Source of the DNA: Pseudomonas brassicacearum subsp. brassicacearum
Lineage (GTDB): Bacteria; Pseudomonadota; Gammaproteobacteria; Pseudomonadales; Pseudomonadaceae
Assembly: GCF_008801605.1 (NCBI RefSeq)
Contig: NZ_VZPJ01000008.1
Span: 1-64,000 of the forward strand
Reading direction: 5' to 3'
Length of the DNA stretch: 64,000 nucleotides
In this document: piece by piece, positions 8,487 to 16,246 of the stretch
Layout of the letters: the number at the start of each line of letters is the position of its first letter
Numbering within the stretch: position 1 is the stretch's first letter
Translations under genes and position numbers: made by a program
The notes under the pieces: generated by a model
Database searches by the model: none
What the model saw: only the letters and a program-made list of their open reading frames with translations
Told to the model about the DNA's origin: nothing

Positions 8487-8516
8487 GGGTAAAACCTCAA
8501 GTTAACTAGAGGTCAA
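8487..8516 (-). promoter_or_regulatory. SoxR box inside a long-spacer promoter
   Basis: CCTCAAGTTAACTAGAGG (8495-8512) is an 18-base palindrome with one mismatched pair, nearly identical to the E. coli soxS operator. On the minus strand it lies between TTGACC (8511-8516) and TACCCT (8487-8492), giving a 19-base spacer. This over-long spacer is characteristic of MerR-family activated promoters, which need the regulator to twist the DNA. It drives the ABM gene; soxR starts 16 bases to the right of the box end region. Confidence 0.93.
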
Positions 8517-8532
8517 GCAGTGAATTGAGGCG

Positions 8533-8979
8533 ATGACGCAGATCGATGTCCACAAGGAACTTACCGTTGGCCAAGTGGCCGCCCGCAGCGGCGTGGCGGT
8601 CACGGCCCTGCACTTCTATGAATCCAAGGGGCTGATCAAAAGCACGCGCAACCAGGGCAATCAACGTCGCTACTCACGGGCAGTCTTGCGCCGCGTGGCG
8701 CTGATCAAGGTTGCCCAGCGCCTGGGCATTCCCTTGGCGGAAATCGGCGAGGCGTTGAAAAACCTGCCGGACAACCGTGCGCCAACGGCCGCCGACTGGC
8801 AGACCTTGTCGGCGCAGTGGAGCCGGGACCTGGACGAGCGCATCAACCAATTGATGACGCTGCGTGATCGACTCAACGGCTGCATCGGCTGCGGATGCCT
8901 GTCGATGGAGGCTTGCCCGCTGCGCAATCAGGGCGACGTGCTAGGCCAACAGGGACCGGGGGCGCATCTGCTGGAATAG
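8533..8979 (+). CDS. soxR: Redox-sensing activator SoxR (MerR family, [2Fe-2S])
   Basis: A 148-residue regulator. Residues 10-75 hold the winged helix-turn-helix (LTVGQVAARSGVAVTALHFYESKGLI), followed by the dimerisation helix and the cysteine cluster CIGCGCLSMEAC (residues 117-128), whose four cysteines bind the [2Fe-2S] sensor. Oxidation of the cluster by redox-cycling compounds activates target promoters. In pseudomonads SoxR controls a few genes for efflux and a monooxygenase rather than a soxS cascade. Here its box lies directly before the divergent ABM gene. Confidence 0.96.
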   Translation: MTQIDVHKELTVGQVAARSGVAVTALHFYESKGLIKSTRNQGNQRRYSRAVLRRVALIKVAQRLGIPLAEIGEALKNLPDNRAPTAADWQTLSAQWSRDLDERINQLMTLRDRLNGCIGCGCLSMEACPLRNQGDVLGQQGPGAHLLE

Positions 8980-9091
8980 TCGTGAGACGTTCGTCGGGCC
9001 GAGGGCCTGTATACGGCTGCTGGCCTATAGTGGATGGGCGCAAAACCGACGAAGACTCTCTTCGCCTCCCATAACAACAAGGAGAACCGTC

Positions 9092-9550
9092 ATGGGCGTC
9101 AAAGCCATTCCCGAAGGTTTCCACAACATCACGCCCTACCTGGGCATTCAAAAAGCTGCCGAAGCCATCGATTTCTACAAAAAAGCCTTCAATGCCACCG
9201 AGGTCATGCGCCTGGCCATGCCCGACGGCGGCATCGGGCATGCAGAACTGCGGATAAACGGGTTTCCGATCATGCTCGGCACGCCTTGCGACCAGGGCCC
9301 GCTGAGCAACCCGGACCAATCGCCATCGGTCGGCCTGCATTTATATGTCGAGGACGTGGACAGCGCCTTTGCCCAGGCCATTGCTGCCGGTGGCACAGTG
9401 ATTTCCGAGGTCAAGGACCAGTTCTACGGCGATCGTACCGGCACCTTGAAAGATCCCTATGGGCATCTCTGGTTCCTGGCGACGCACAAGGAAGATCTGA
9501 GCCAGGAACAGATCGAGCAACGGGCCAGGGAGATGTTTCAACAAGGCTGA
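9092..9550 (+). CDS. VOC-superfamily protein (PhnB-like glyoxalase fold)
   Basis: A 152-residue protein of the vicinal oxygen chelate fold, PhnB/YdcI-like subgroup. It has the typical ITPYLGIQKAAEAIDFYKKAF opening (short paired beta-alpha-beta units), GHAELRINGFPIMLG in the middle, and DRTGTLKDPYGHLWFLATHKED near the end. These proteins bind a metal and act on small molecules (isomerisation, dioxygenation or resistance), but the substrate is not deducible. A clear ribosome-binding site (AACAAGGAG) precedes the ATG. No co-transcribed neighbour is evident. Confidence 0.85.
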   Translation: MGVKAIPEGFHNITPYLGIQKAAEAIDFYKKAFNATEVMRLAMPDGGIGHAELRINGFPIMLGTPCDQGPLSNPDQSPSVGLHLYVEDVDSAFAQAIAAGGTVISEVKDQFYGDRTGTLKDPYGHLWFLATHKEDLSQEQIEQRAREMFQQG

Positions 9551-9579
9551 CGTACCATTGCTCCCGCGGGGTTACGCCC

Positions 9580-9677
9580 CGTAGGAGCTGTCGAGTGCAA
9601 CGAGGCTGCGATCTTTCCCCTGACACTTGAGTCTCAAGCGAAAGATCAAAAGATCGCAGCCTTCGGCAGCTCCTGCC
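9580..9677. repeat. REP-type inverted repeat (GTAGGAGCTG...CAGCTCCTGCC family)
   Basis: GTAGGAGCTGTCGAGTGCAA with GAGGCTGCGATCTTTC is followed by the inverted half GAAAGATCAAAAGATCGCAG...GGCAGCTCCTGCC. The same sequence family recurs at 21438-21503 and 35273-35369. This is a Pseudomonas repetitive extragenic palindrome between the VOC gene and fpvG. Confidence 0.85.
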
Positions 9678-9731
9678 ACGCGAAACATTTTCTTTCATCT
9701 TCCTCTTCGGGATTTCCATCGCTCGTTCGTC

Positions 9732-9755
9732 TTAATTAGATGCAGTAGGCCGCGT
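9732..9755 (+). promoter_or_regulatory. Possible iron-starvation ECF sigma promoter before fpvG
   Basis: TTAAT (9732-9736), 16 bases, then CGT (9753-9755) resembles the PvdS iron-starvation box (TAAAT-N16/17-CGT) with one mismatch. It lies about 90 bases before the fpv operon, which depends on PvdS-type control in P. aeruginosa. The match is short and could be chance. Confidence 0.3.
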
Positions 9756-9789
9756 CGGCAAAAGCCACGGTCTGCTTTTTTGCGGTTCA

Positions 9790-9814
9790 CGGTATTGCGA
9801 AGCCCGTAATACCG
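9790..9814. promoter_or_regulatory. Dyad CGGTATT-N11-AATACCG upstream of fpvG
   Basis: Seven-base perfect arms (9790-9796 and 9808-9814) flank 11 bases, ending 29 bases before the fpvG start. It could be an operator or an mRNA hairpin in the leader. It does not look like a Fur box (no GATAAT repeats). Confidence 0.45.
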
Positions 9815-9843
9815 AACCTTTCATCGAATCAAGACGTTCAATC

Positions 9844-11058
9844 ATGTCGAAGAAGTCCCGCTCCAAACTCTGGTTCCTGGTCCATAGCTGGCTGGCATTG
9901 CCCATCTGGTTTTTCGTGCTCATCGTTTGCGTTACGGGCACCCTCGCGGTGGTCAGCCAGGAGATTGTCTGGCTGGTCAACCCCGAGATGCGCGCCAGCA
10001 AGCCCTCGGACGATGCCCAACTGCTCAGCTATGACCAGGTGATCGCCGCGATCAAGCACGCCCAGCCGCAAACCCAGGTGCAAGGCATCGTCCGCCCGGA
10101 CGAGTCGCACTTTGCGCTGGAGGTCAGCGTGACCTACCCCGACGGACGCCCCGACAAGGTCTACGTCAACCCCTACAGCGGCGTCATCCAAGGCTCGGCG
10201 CCGACGTTCAACTTCAGGGGATTTACCCGTGCCCTGCATGGCTGGTGGCTGGTGCCGTTCACCAATGGCTACAGCTGGGGCTGGTACCTGGTGTCCTTGT
10301 TGGGGCTGCCGTTGCTGGCCTCGTTGGTGACCGGGCTGGTGGTCTACAAGCGTTTCTGGAAAGGCTTTTTCCGTCCGACGCTGCGGATCCGCCACGGCGC
10401 ACGGATTTTCTGGGGGGATTTCCATCGGCTCAGCGGCATCTGGTCGATCTGGTTCATCGCGGTGATTTCCATCACCGGCACCTGGTTCCTGATCGAAGCC
10501 TTGCTATCCGACAATCAGATTTCCATTTCCAGTGCGCCAGTCATTCCGGTGGTGGCGCGTGAAAGCGTTCCGCTGTCGGCCGATGGTCTTGCTCCGCCGC
10601 AATTGAATCTGGACCGGGCCATTGAAATCGCCCAACAACGCATCCCGGGCCTGGAAGCGAGTTTCGTCAGCCTGCCCGGCAATGCCTACAGCCATCTGGA
10701 AATCGGCGGCCGCGGTTGGTATCCGCTGATGTTCCAGACCGCCACCATCAACCCCTACAACGGCGACGTCGCTGCCTCACGGTTGCTGTCCGACCGCACG
10801 ACGCTGGAATTCGTTACCGAATCCATGCGTCCGTTGCACACAGGGGATTTCGGCGGCATCTGGATCAAGCTCATCTGGTTTTTCTTCGGTTTGGTCCTGA
10901 GCATGATGGTTCTCAGCGGGCTGCTGATCTGGACCAAACGCACGGCCCTGGCCACCGCCAATGCCCTCAAGCGCAGCCAGAAATCCTCCCGTGAAACCCG
11001 CATCGCGCAGGCATTGCAGCCGTCGGTCCACCGTGAGTCGTCGGAGGGCAGCCTGTGA
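9844..11058 (+). CDS. fpvG: FpvG, PepSY-domain inner-membrane reductase for ferri-pyoverdine
   Basis: A 404-residue membrane protein of the PepSY_TM family, with hydrophobic helices near residues 10-40, 140-165, 195-220 and 330-360 and periplasmic PepSY stretches between. FpvG reduces iron bound to pyoverdine in the periplasm so that Fe2+ can be released and the siderophore recycled. The assignment rests on the fold plus the exact eight-gene order fpvGHJKCDEF known from P. aeruginosa (PA2403-PA2410). The start at 9844 has no strong ribosome-binding site. It overlaps fpvH by four bases (11055-11058), so translation is coupled. Confidence 0.9.
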   Translation: MSKKSRSKLWFLVHSWLALPIWFFVLIVCVTGTLAVVSQEIVWLVNPEMRASKPSDDAQLLSYDQVIAAIKHAQPQTQVQGIVRPDESHFALEVSVTYPDGRPDKVYVNPYSGVIQGSAPTFNFRGFTRALHGWWLVPFTNGYSWGWYLVSLLGLPLLASLVTGLVVYKRFWKGFFRPTLRIRHGARIFWGDFHRLSGIWSIWFIAVISITGTWFLIEALLSDNQISISSAPVIPVVARESVPLSADGLAPPQLNLDRAIEIAQQRIPGLEASFVSLPGNAYSHLEIGGRGWYPLMFQTATINPYNGDVAASRLLSDRTTLEFVTESMRPLHTGDFGGIWIKLIWFFFGLVLSMMVLSGLLIWTKRTALATANALKRSQKSSRETRIAQALQPSVHRESSEGSL

Positions 11059-11597
11059 ATCCGGCCAATACCACTTCATCACCGTCACGCCTGAGCCTGT
11101 TCTGGCACAAATGGCGCTTCCACCTCAACGTGCTGTTGTTGCTGATCCCCCTGGGGTTCATGCCCAAATATTTATCCGAAGCCGCACTGTTTCGCGGGGA
11201 CGCCGGGCTTGGCGAGCGGGAAGTCGGCGAAGTCCAGGTCGGTCCCTGGAGCCTGCGCCTGGCGGAATTTCGCAACGAAGCCCCACGTGTCCAGGGACCT
11301 GCCGGGCCTATGAAACATTTCAACGCGGCCCTGTGCGAACGCTGTATCGGCGAGGTCAAGGCCACCTACCTGCGCGTCGGCAAACCTCGCAGCCTAAGGG
11401 CCGCCGGGGTGATTTTCTTCGGCTCGCCCTATCGCATGAGCGCTTTGTTGCCGGTCCCGCCAAAGACCCAGCCCGATGCCGAACTGTGGATAACCCTCGA
11501 GGGTTGGGACGGTTCGATGCACCAGGCCTCCATTCCCCTGAGCCAGGCCTCCCCGGCCACCGTCGCCTGGCTGAAGAACCAAGGACCCAAACCATGA
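11055..11597 (+). CDS. fpvH: FpvH, accessory inner-membrane protein of pyoverdine iron release
   Basis: A 180-residue protein with one N-terminal membrane segment (FHLNVLLLLIPLGFMPKYLSEAALF) and a periplasmic domain. It carries a CERC pair (residues ~94-97) that could handle electrons or metal. In P. aeruginosa FpvH works with FpvG, FpvJ and FpvK in the reductive step that frees iron from pyoverdine. It overlaps both neighbours by four bases, as expected for a tightly coupled operon. Its identity is by position and general features, because the family is restricted to pseudomonads and relatives. Confidence 0.86.
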   Translation: MNPANTTSSPSRLSLFWHKWRFHLNVLLLLIPLGFMPKYLSEAALFRGDAGLGEREVGEVQVGPWSLRLAEFRNEAPRVQGPAGPMKHFNAALCERCIGEVKATYLRVGKPRSLRAAGVIFFGSPYRMSALLPVPPKTQPDAELWITLEGWDGSMHQASIPLSQASPATVAWLKNQGPKP

Positions 11598-11920
11598 CCC
11601 TCCGCGCCTTATCCAACGGCCTGGCGTTGCTGTTCTGCGCAGGCGCAAGCACCAGCGCCCTGGCCCACAACCCGATGTGCGAATGCAAGGCCATCGACGC
11701 CGAGCAGATCCAATGTACCGGCGGTTTTTCCGACGGCAGCGGCGCGCCCGGAGTGACCCTGGACGTGATCGGCTATGACGAGACCATCCTCGTCCCGGGC
11801 AAGCTCGGCGCCGATTCGAAGCTGACCTTCAAGAAGCCGGACGCTGAGTTCTACGTGCTCTTCGACGCCGGCCCCGGCCACGTTGTGGAAATCGACCAAG
11901 CCGACATCGAGGCCCCATGA
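11594..11920 (+). CDS. fpvJ: FpvJ, small periplasmic accessory protein
   Basis: A 108-residue protein starting at the ATG at 11594, four bases before the fpvH stop. Residues 1-23 are a signal peptide (MTLRALSNGLALLFCAGAST, cleavage after ALA). The mature part opens with HNPMCECKAIDAEQIQCTGG, where a histidine and three cysteines could bind metal, then reads like a small immunoglobulin-type beta domain ending VLFDAGPGHVVEIDQADIE. It acts with FpvG, H and K in iron removal from pyoverdine. An open frame extending upstream to 10961 in this reading frame is only a shadow of fpvG and fpvH. Confidence 0.86.
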   Translation: MTLRALSNGLALLFCAGASTSALAHNPMCECKAIDAEQIQCTGGFSDGSGAPGVTLDVIGYDETILVPGKLGADSKLTFKKPDAEFYVLFDAGPGHVVEIDQADIEAP

Positions 11921-12492
11921 CCAACACCACGACTCAAGTCATCCGCCCCGCTGGCGCGGGCCATGAAACCCTGTATGTGTTGCTGCTGTGCCTGGTCATC
12001 GTACTGGTCGCCGGGTCCGTGGTGGCCTGGCATGGCAAAGCCGAAGACACCACGCACCTGGCCTCGAACCAACTCGACGCCCGCCGCGACCTCAGCGCCG
12101 CCGAGCAGGGCATCTACGCCGACCTGCGGGTGACCCTGGATGAAATCCGCTTGCTGCGCGAAGACCAACCCACCCTGCCCGGCCCGCAAACCCTGGCCGA
12201 AGAAGGCTTCGCGCCGTTCGCACAGGACGCCAGCGCTGTCAGCCGGGGCGGCCACGCCTGGCAGCAGCTGCAGGACCAGGCCTACTTCGGCGCCAGTGCC
12301 AACTCTTCCGTCGCAGGTTCGTTTCTGATGCGCATCGGCGAAGCGTCCGACGCCGCACCGGACATCTGGCTCAACCGCAGCAATGGCCTCGCGACACCTA
12401 CCGCGCTGGACGACGCCGCCTTGTCCGCCGCCGGCTGGCAACAGATCGTCGCGCAATTCGATGCCGGCGTGACCCGCCAGCACCGGCACTGA
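11917..12492 (+). CDS. fpvK: FpvK, single-pass accessory protein (DUF6162-like)
   Basis: A 191-residue protein with an N-terminal membrane anchor (LYVLLLCLVIVLVAGSVVAW, residues 19-38) and a periplasmic, largely helical region. It overlaps fpvJ by four bases. I recall this family being annotated as DUF6162, found next to metal ABC transporters with PepSY proteins. In P. aeruginosa FpvK is part of the FpvG-H-J-K reductase assembly. The assignment is mainly by gene order. Confidence 0.85.
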   Translation: MTNTTTQVIRPAGAGHETLYVLLLCLVIVLVAGSVVAWHGKAEDTTHLASNQLDARRDLSAAEQGIYADLRVTLDEIRLLREDQPTLPGPQTLAEEGFAPFAQDASAVSRGGHAWQQLQDQAYFGASANSSVAGSFLMRIGEASDAAPDIWLNRSNGLATPTALDDAALSAAGWQQIVAQFDAGVTRQHRH

Positions 12493-12527
12493 TCCCACGC
12501 CTTCATTCGAGAGAAGACCGTTTGCCC

Positions 12528-13457
12528 ATGCCTATTGCATCCCAACGCCGCCCCTTGCTGCGCCTGCTGTCGATCGGCCTGCTGGCCTGCCTGTTTACCT
12601 CGCAGGCGTACGCCGAAACAGCCAAGCGCCTGCGCATCGGCATCACCCTGCACCCTTATTACAGCTATGTGGCCAACATCGTCGGCGACAAGGCCGAGGT
12701 CGTGCCGCTGATCCCGGCCGGTTTCAACCCCCATGCCTATGAACCACGGGCCGAGGACATCAAGCGCATCAGCGGTCTCGACGTGATCGTGCTCAACGGC
12801 GTGGGCCACGACGACTTCGCCGACCGCATGATCGCCGCCAGCGAAACCCCGAACGTGAAAGTGATCGAGGCCAATGAAAACGTGCCCCTGCTGGCCGCCA
12901 CCGGCACGGCGGCCCGTGGCGCGGGCAAGGTCGTGAACCCGCACACTTTCCTGTCCATCAGCGCCTCCATTGCTCAGGTCAATAACATCGCCCGGGAGTT
13001 GGGCAAGCTCGACCCGGACAATGCCAAGGCCTACACCCAGAACGCCCGCACCTATGGCAAGCGCCTGCGGCAGATGCGCGCCGCCGCCCTGGCGAAGCTG
13101 ACCCAGGCCCCCAATGCCGAGTTGCGGGTCGCCACGGTGCATGCCGCCTACGACTACCTGTTGCGCGAATTCGGCCTGGAAGTGACCGCCGTGGTCGAGC
13201 CGGCCCATGGCATCGAACCGAGCCCCAGCCAGTTGAAGAAGACCATCGACCAACTGCGCGAGCTGGACGTGAAGGTGATCTTCTCGGAGATGGATTTCCC
13301 GTCCACCTACGTCGACACCATCCAGCGTGAATCGGGCGTGAAGCTGTACCCGCTCTCGCACATTTCCTACGGCGACTACAGCCCCGAGAAGTACGAAAAG
13401 GAAATGGCCGGCAACCTCGATACCGTGGTCCGGGCCATCCAGGAGTCTGGCGCATGA
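12528..13457 (+). CDS. fpvC: FpvC, periplasmic binding protein (cluster A-I, ZnuA/TroA fold)
   Basis: A 309-residue solute-binding protein with signal peptide (cleavage near SQAYA-ET). The TroA-type features include ITLHPYYSYVANIVG, PAGFNPHAYEPRAEDIKRI, VNPHTFLSIS and FSEMDFPSTYVDTI; the His ligands (HP, HAYEP, PHTF, TVHAAY) match metal-binding members. With FpvF it accepts iron or ferri-pyoverdine during periplasmic release and passes Fe2+ to the FpvDE transporter. A TTG at 12522 is an alternative start closer to the GAGAAG ribosome-binding site. It overlaps fpvD by four bases. Confidence 0.9.
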   Translation: MPIASQRRPLLRLLSIGLLACLFTSQAYAETAKRLRIGITLHPYYSYVANIVGDKAEVVPLIPAGFNPHAYEPRAEDIKRISGLDVIVLNGVGHDDFADRMIAASETPNVKVIEANENVPLLAATGTAARGAGKVVNPHTFLSISASIAQVNNIARELGKLDPDNAKAYTQNARTYGKRLRQMRAAALAKLTQAPNAELRVATVHAAYDYLLREFGLEVTAVVEPAHGIEPSPSQLKKTIDQLRELDVKVIFSEMDFPSTYVDTIQRESGVKLYPLSHISYGDYSPEKYEKEMAGNLDTVVRAIQESGA

Positions 13458-14206
13458 CCGTCCAGGAAACCCTCACCCTGCACCGCGTCGGCCCCTTGAT
13501 TGAGTTCGCCGACGTCAGCCTGAACCTGGGCCGCACCACCATCCTCGACAGCGTGGCGTTTCAGGTGGAGCCCGGCAGCATCCATGCCTTGGTGGGCCCC
13601 AATGGTGGCGGCAAGAGTTCGCTGATCAAGACGTTGCTGGGGCAGATGCCGCACCAGGGACGCCTGAGCCTGCAATGGCCGGGCGAGCCCGGTGTGATCG
13701 GCTACGTGCCCCAGGCGCTGGAGTTCGACCGGGGCCTGCCCATGACGGTGGACGATTTCATGGCGGCGATGTGTCAGCGGCGACCGGCCTTTCTCGGCTT
13801 GAGCAAGCATTACGCCGGCGCCATAGGACAGGCCCTGGAGCGGGTCGGCATGCAGGACAAGCGCAAGCGGCGCATGGGCGCGCTGTCCGGCGGTGAGCGC
13901 CAGCGGGTGTTGCTGGCCCAGGGGTTGATTCCCTCGCCGCAATTGCTGGTGCTGGATGAACCGATGTCGGCCCTGGATGAGGCCGGCATCCAGGTGTTCG
14001 AGCAGTTGCTGCAGGACTGGCGCCAAGCCGGGATCACCGTGCTGTGGATCGAACATGACCTGGAAGCCGTCGGGCGCCTGGCCGACCGCGTCACAGGCCT
14101 GAATCGCCGAATGCTGTTCGACGGCCCGCCCCGCCAGATCTTGACTCCAGAACGCCTGCTGACGCTGTTTTCCACCCATCCGCGCACGAACGGGAGCGCT
14201 GCCTGA
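13454..14206 (+). CDS. fpvD: FpvD, ABC transporter ATPase for iron
   Basis: A 250-residue ATPase with Walker A GPNGGGKSS (about residues 51-59), Q-loop near GYVPQALEF, signature LSGGERQR, Walker B LLVLDEP and the switch His in WIEHDLEAV. It belongs to the manganese/zinc/iron chelate importer group. It energises import of the iron released from pyoverdine through FpvE. It overlaps fpvC by four bases and fpvE by one. Confidence 0.92.
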   Translation: MTVQETLTLHRVGPLIEFADVSLNLGRTTILDSVAFQVEPGSIHALVGPNGGGKSSLIKTLLGQMPHQGRLSLQWPGEPGVIGYVPQALEFDRGLPMTVDDFMAAMCQRRPAFLGLSKHYAGAIGQALERVGMQDKRKRRMGALSGGERQRVLLAQGLIPSPQLLVLDEPMSALDEAGIQVFEQLLQDWRQAGITVLWIEHDLEAVGRLADRVTGLNRRMLFDGPPRQILTPERLLTLFSTHPRTNGSAA

Positions 14207-15105
14207 TGAGTTATGAAGCCTTTCGTCTGATGGTCCAGGGCTGGGCCTCGTCCGGTTATCTGCCCGAGGCGCTGGCCTACGGGTTCGTGGTCAATGCGTT
14301 GCTGGCCGGGTTGTTGATCGGCCCGGTGCTGGGCGGTCTCGGCACGCTGGTGGTGGTCAAGCGCTTCGCGTTTTTCTCCGAGGCGGTGGGCCATGCGGCG
14401 CTGACCGGCGTGGCCATCGGTATCCTGCTCGGCGAACCCTACACCGGGCCTTACGGCAGCCTGTTCGGCTACTGCCTGTTGTTCGGCATCCTGCTCAATT
14501 ACCTGCGCAACCGCACCGGCCTGGCGCCCGACACGTTGATTGGCGTCTTCCTGTCGGTGTCCCTGGCCCTGGGCGCCAGCCTGCTGTTGATCCTGGCGGG
14601 CAAGATCAACGTGCACATTCTGGAGAACGTACTGTTTGGTTCGGTGCTGACGGTCAATGGCAATGACCTGCTGGTGCTGGCGGTGGTCGGCTCGCTGGTG
14701 ATGGCCCTGGCCTTGCCGCTGTACAACCGCATCATGCTCGCCAGCTTCAACCCGCAACTGGCGGCGGTGCGCGGGGTGGCGGTCAAGACGCTGGACTACT
14801 TGTTCGTGATCCTGGTGACGCTGATCACCGTGGCGGCGGTGAAAGTCATCGGCGCCATTCTGGTGGGCGCGTTGCTGGTGATTCCGGCTGCGGCGGCACG
14901 CCTGCTCAGCCAATCATTGAAAGGCTTTTTCTGGTGTTCAGTGCTGATCGCCACCGCCAGCACCTTGTGCGGGATTCTCGCGCCAATTGTGTTCGACCTG
15001 CCGATCCCGTCCGGCGCTGCGATCATCCTGGTGGCCGGCATCGCCTTCGCCCTGAGCGCCATCGCCCGCGGTGTCGTCCCCAGCCTCAAAGGGAATCTTG
15101 GATAA
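14206..15105 (+). CDS. fpvE: FpvE, ABC transporter permease for iron
   Basis: A 299-residue polytopic protein of the ABC-3 (ZnuB/MntB) permease family with roughly eight or nine hydrophobic segments. The block RGVAVKTLDYLFVILVTLITV and the following GALLVIPAAAARLLS are conserved family features. It forms the Fe2+ channel with FpvD. Its ATG shares the final A of the fpvD stop codon, and its stop codon is followed directly by the fpvF start. Confidence 0.92.
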   Translation: MSYEAFRLMVQGWASSGYLPEALAYGFVVNALLAGLLIGPVLGGLGTLVVVKRFAFFSEAVGHAALTGVAIGILLGEPYTGPYGSLFGYCLLFGILLNYLRNRTGLAPDTLIGVFLSVSLALGASLLLILAGKINVHILENVLFGSVLTVNGNDLLVLAVVGSLVMALALPLYNRIMLASFNPQLAAVRGVAVKTLDYLFVILVTLITVAAVKVIGAILVGALLVIPAAAARLLSQSLKGFFWCSVLIATASTLCGILAPIVFDLPIPSGAAIILVAGIAFALSAIARGVVPSLKGNLG

Positions 15106-15999
15106 ATGGTTTTTTCATTGCGACAACTGACCCTGGCCGTCGCGTTATGCGGCGTGGCTGTTACTTCGTCATTCGCCAGCGAAAAGGTCCGTCTGCTGGC
15201 ATCGTTGCCGGTCACCTACGGATTGGGCGAGGCCTTGCTCAAGGGCACCGAGGTCAGCCTGGAGCGGGCCGCGCCCGCCAATCTGCCCGGCACCCGGCAG
15301 AGCGCCTACTTCAGCGGCCGTGGCGCGCCGGACTTGAGCAAACTGGCCAGCGATGCTGACGGGGTAATCGGGCTGCGCTCGCTATGGCCGGACGATCCGC
15401 TGTACCCCATGGCGCGACGCAGCAATATCCGCATCGTCGAAGTCGATGCCGCGCGCCCGGTGGACGGTGCCCTGCCCGGTATCGCCGTGCAACCGGGCAT
15501 GGCCGACGGCCTGGCGAGCCAGCCGTGGATGGCCAGCCATAACCTGGGGCGCATGGCCGACGTGATCGCCGCCGACCTGGTGCGCCTGGCCCCGGCGGAC
15601 AAACCGAAGATCGACGCCAACCTGGCGGCCCTCAAGCAGCGCCTGCTCAAACTCAGCGCCGACAGCGAAAAACGCCTCGCCAGCGCCGATAACCTCAGCG
15701 TGGTCAGCTTGAGCGAGCATTTCGGCTACCTGATCAGCGGTCTCAACCTGGACGCAATCAGCACCGATGTCCGGCCCGACGCCGAATGGACAGACGAAGC
15801 CCTCAAGCAGTTGAGCGCGACGTTGAAAGACAATGACGTCGCGCTGGTGCTGCATCATCGCCAGCCCTCGGATGCGCTGAAGGCAGCCATCACAGAGGGA
15901 GGAAGCCAATTGCTGGTGTTGAGCACCGACGGGGCCGATCCGGTGGCGGAGCTGGAAAGTAATGTAGGGCTGGTGGTCACCGCACTGACCGGAGGCTGA
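15106..15999 (+). CDS. fpvF: FpvF, second periplasmic binding protein of the pyoverdine iron-release system
   Basis: A 297-residue TroA-like solute-binding protein, more divergent than FpvC, with signal peptide (MVFSLRQLTLAVALCGVAVT...SFA). In P. aeruginosa FpvF binds pyoverdine and ferri-pyoverdine and complexes with FpvC. The start lies directly against the fpvE stop with no gap. It is the last gene: REP elements follow, and the prp operon comes from the opposite side. No pyoverdine synthesis or fpvA receptor gene lies in this window. Confidence 0.88.
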   Translation: MVFSLRQLTLAVALCGVAVTSSFASEKVRLLASLPVTYGLGEALLKGTEVSLERAAPANLPGTRQSAYFSGRGAPDLSKLASDADGVIGLRSLWPDDPLYPMARRSNIRIVEVDAARPVDGALPGIAVQPGMADGLASQPWMASHNLGRMADVIAADLVRLAPADKPKIDANLAALKQRLLKLSADSEKRLASADNLSVVSLSEHFGYLISGLNLDAISTDVRPDAEWTDEALKQLSATLKDNDVALVLHHRQPSDALKAAITEGGSQLLVLSTDGADPVAELESNVGLVVTALTGG

Positions 16000-16010
16000 C
16001 AGCAGTCCCC

Positions 16011-16237
16011 TGTGGGAGCGAGCTTGCTCCCGATGAGGCCAGCCCATCCAACATTGATGTCGGCTGACACACCGCCATCGCGAGCAGGCTCGCTCCCACA
16101 GGGTTGATCGTGGATGTTCGAAGATTCTGTGCTCACCACAGATCCACTGTGGGAGCGAGCTTGCTCGCGATGAGGCCGGCACATCCAACATTGATGTCGG
16201 CCGACACACCGCCATCGCGAGCACGCTCGCTCCCACA
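16011..16237. repeat. Two direct copies of a paired REP element (TGTGGGAGCGAGC family)
   Basis: 16011-16100 and 16148-16237 are 90-base units that differ at only a few positions. Each begins TGTGGGAGCGAGCTTGCTC and ends with the inverted GCTCGCTCCCACA, with a shared core (ACATTGATGTCGGC). The cluster fills the gap between the convergent fpvF and prpF genes and may serve as a bidirectional transcript end. Confidence 0.9.
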
Positions 16238-16246
16238 GGGTTCAAC

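Noticed and set aside
9690..9843. Fur box before fpvG
   Set aside because: No GATAAT-type repeat pattern was found in the leader.
10961..11920. 319-residue frame covering fpvH and fpvJ
   Set aside because: Only its last part (from 11594) has a signal peptide and real protein features; the rest is a shadow of fpvG and fpvH.
16011..16237. Possible CRISPR-like direct repeats
   Set aside because: Only two 90-base copies, each made of inverted halves; this is a REP pair, not a spacer array.
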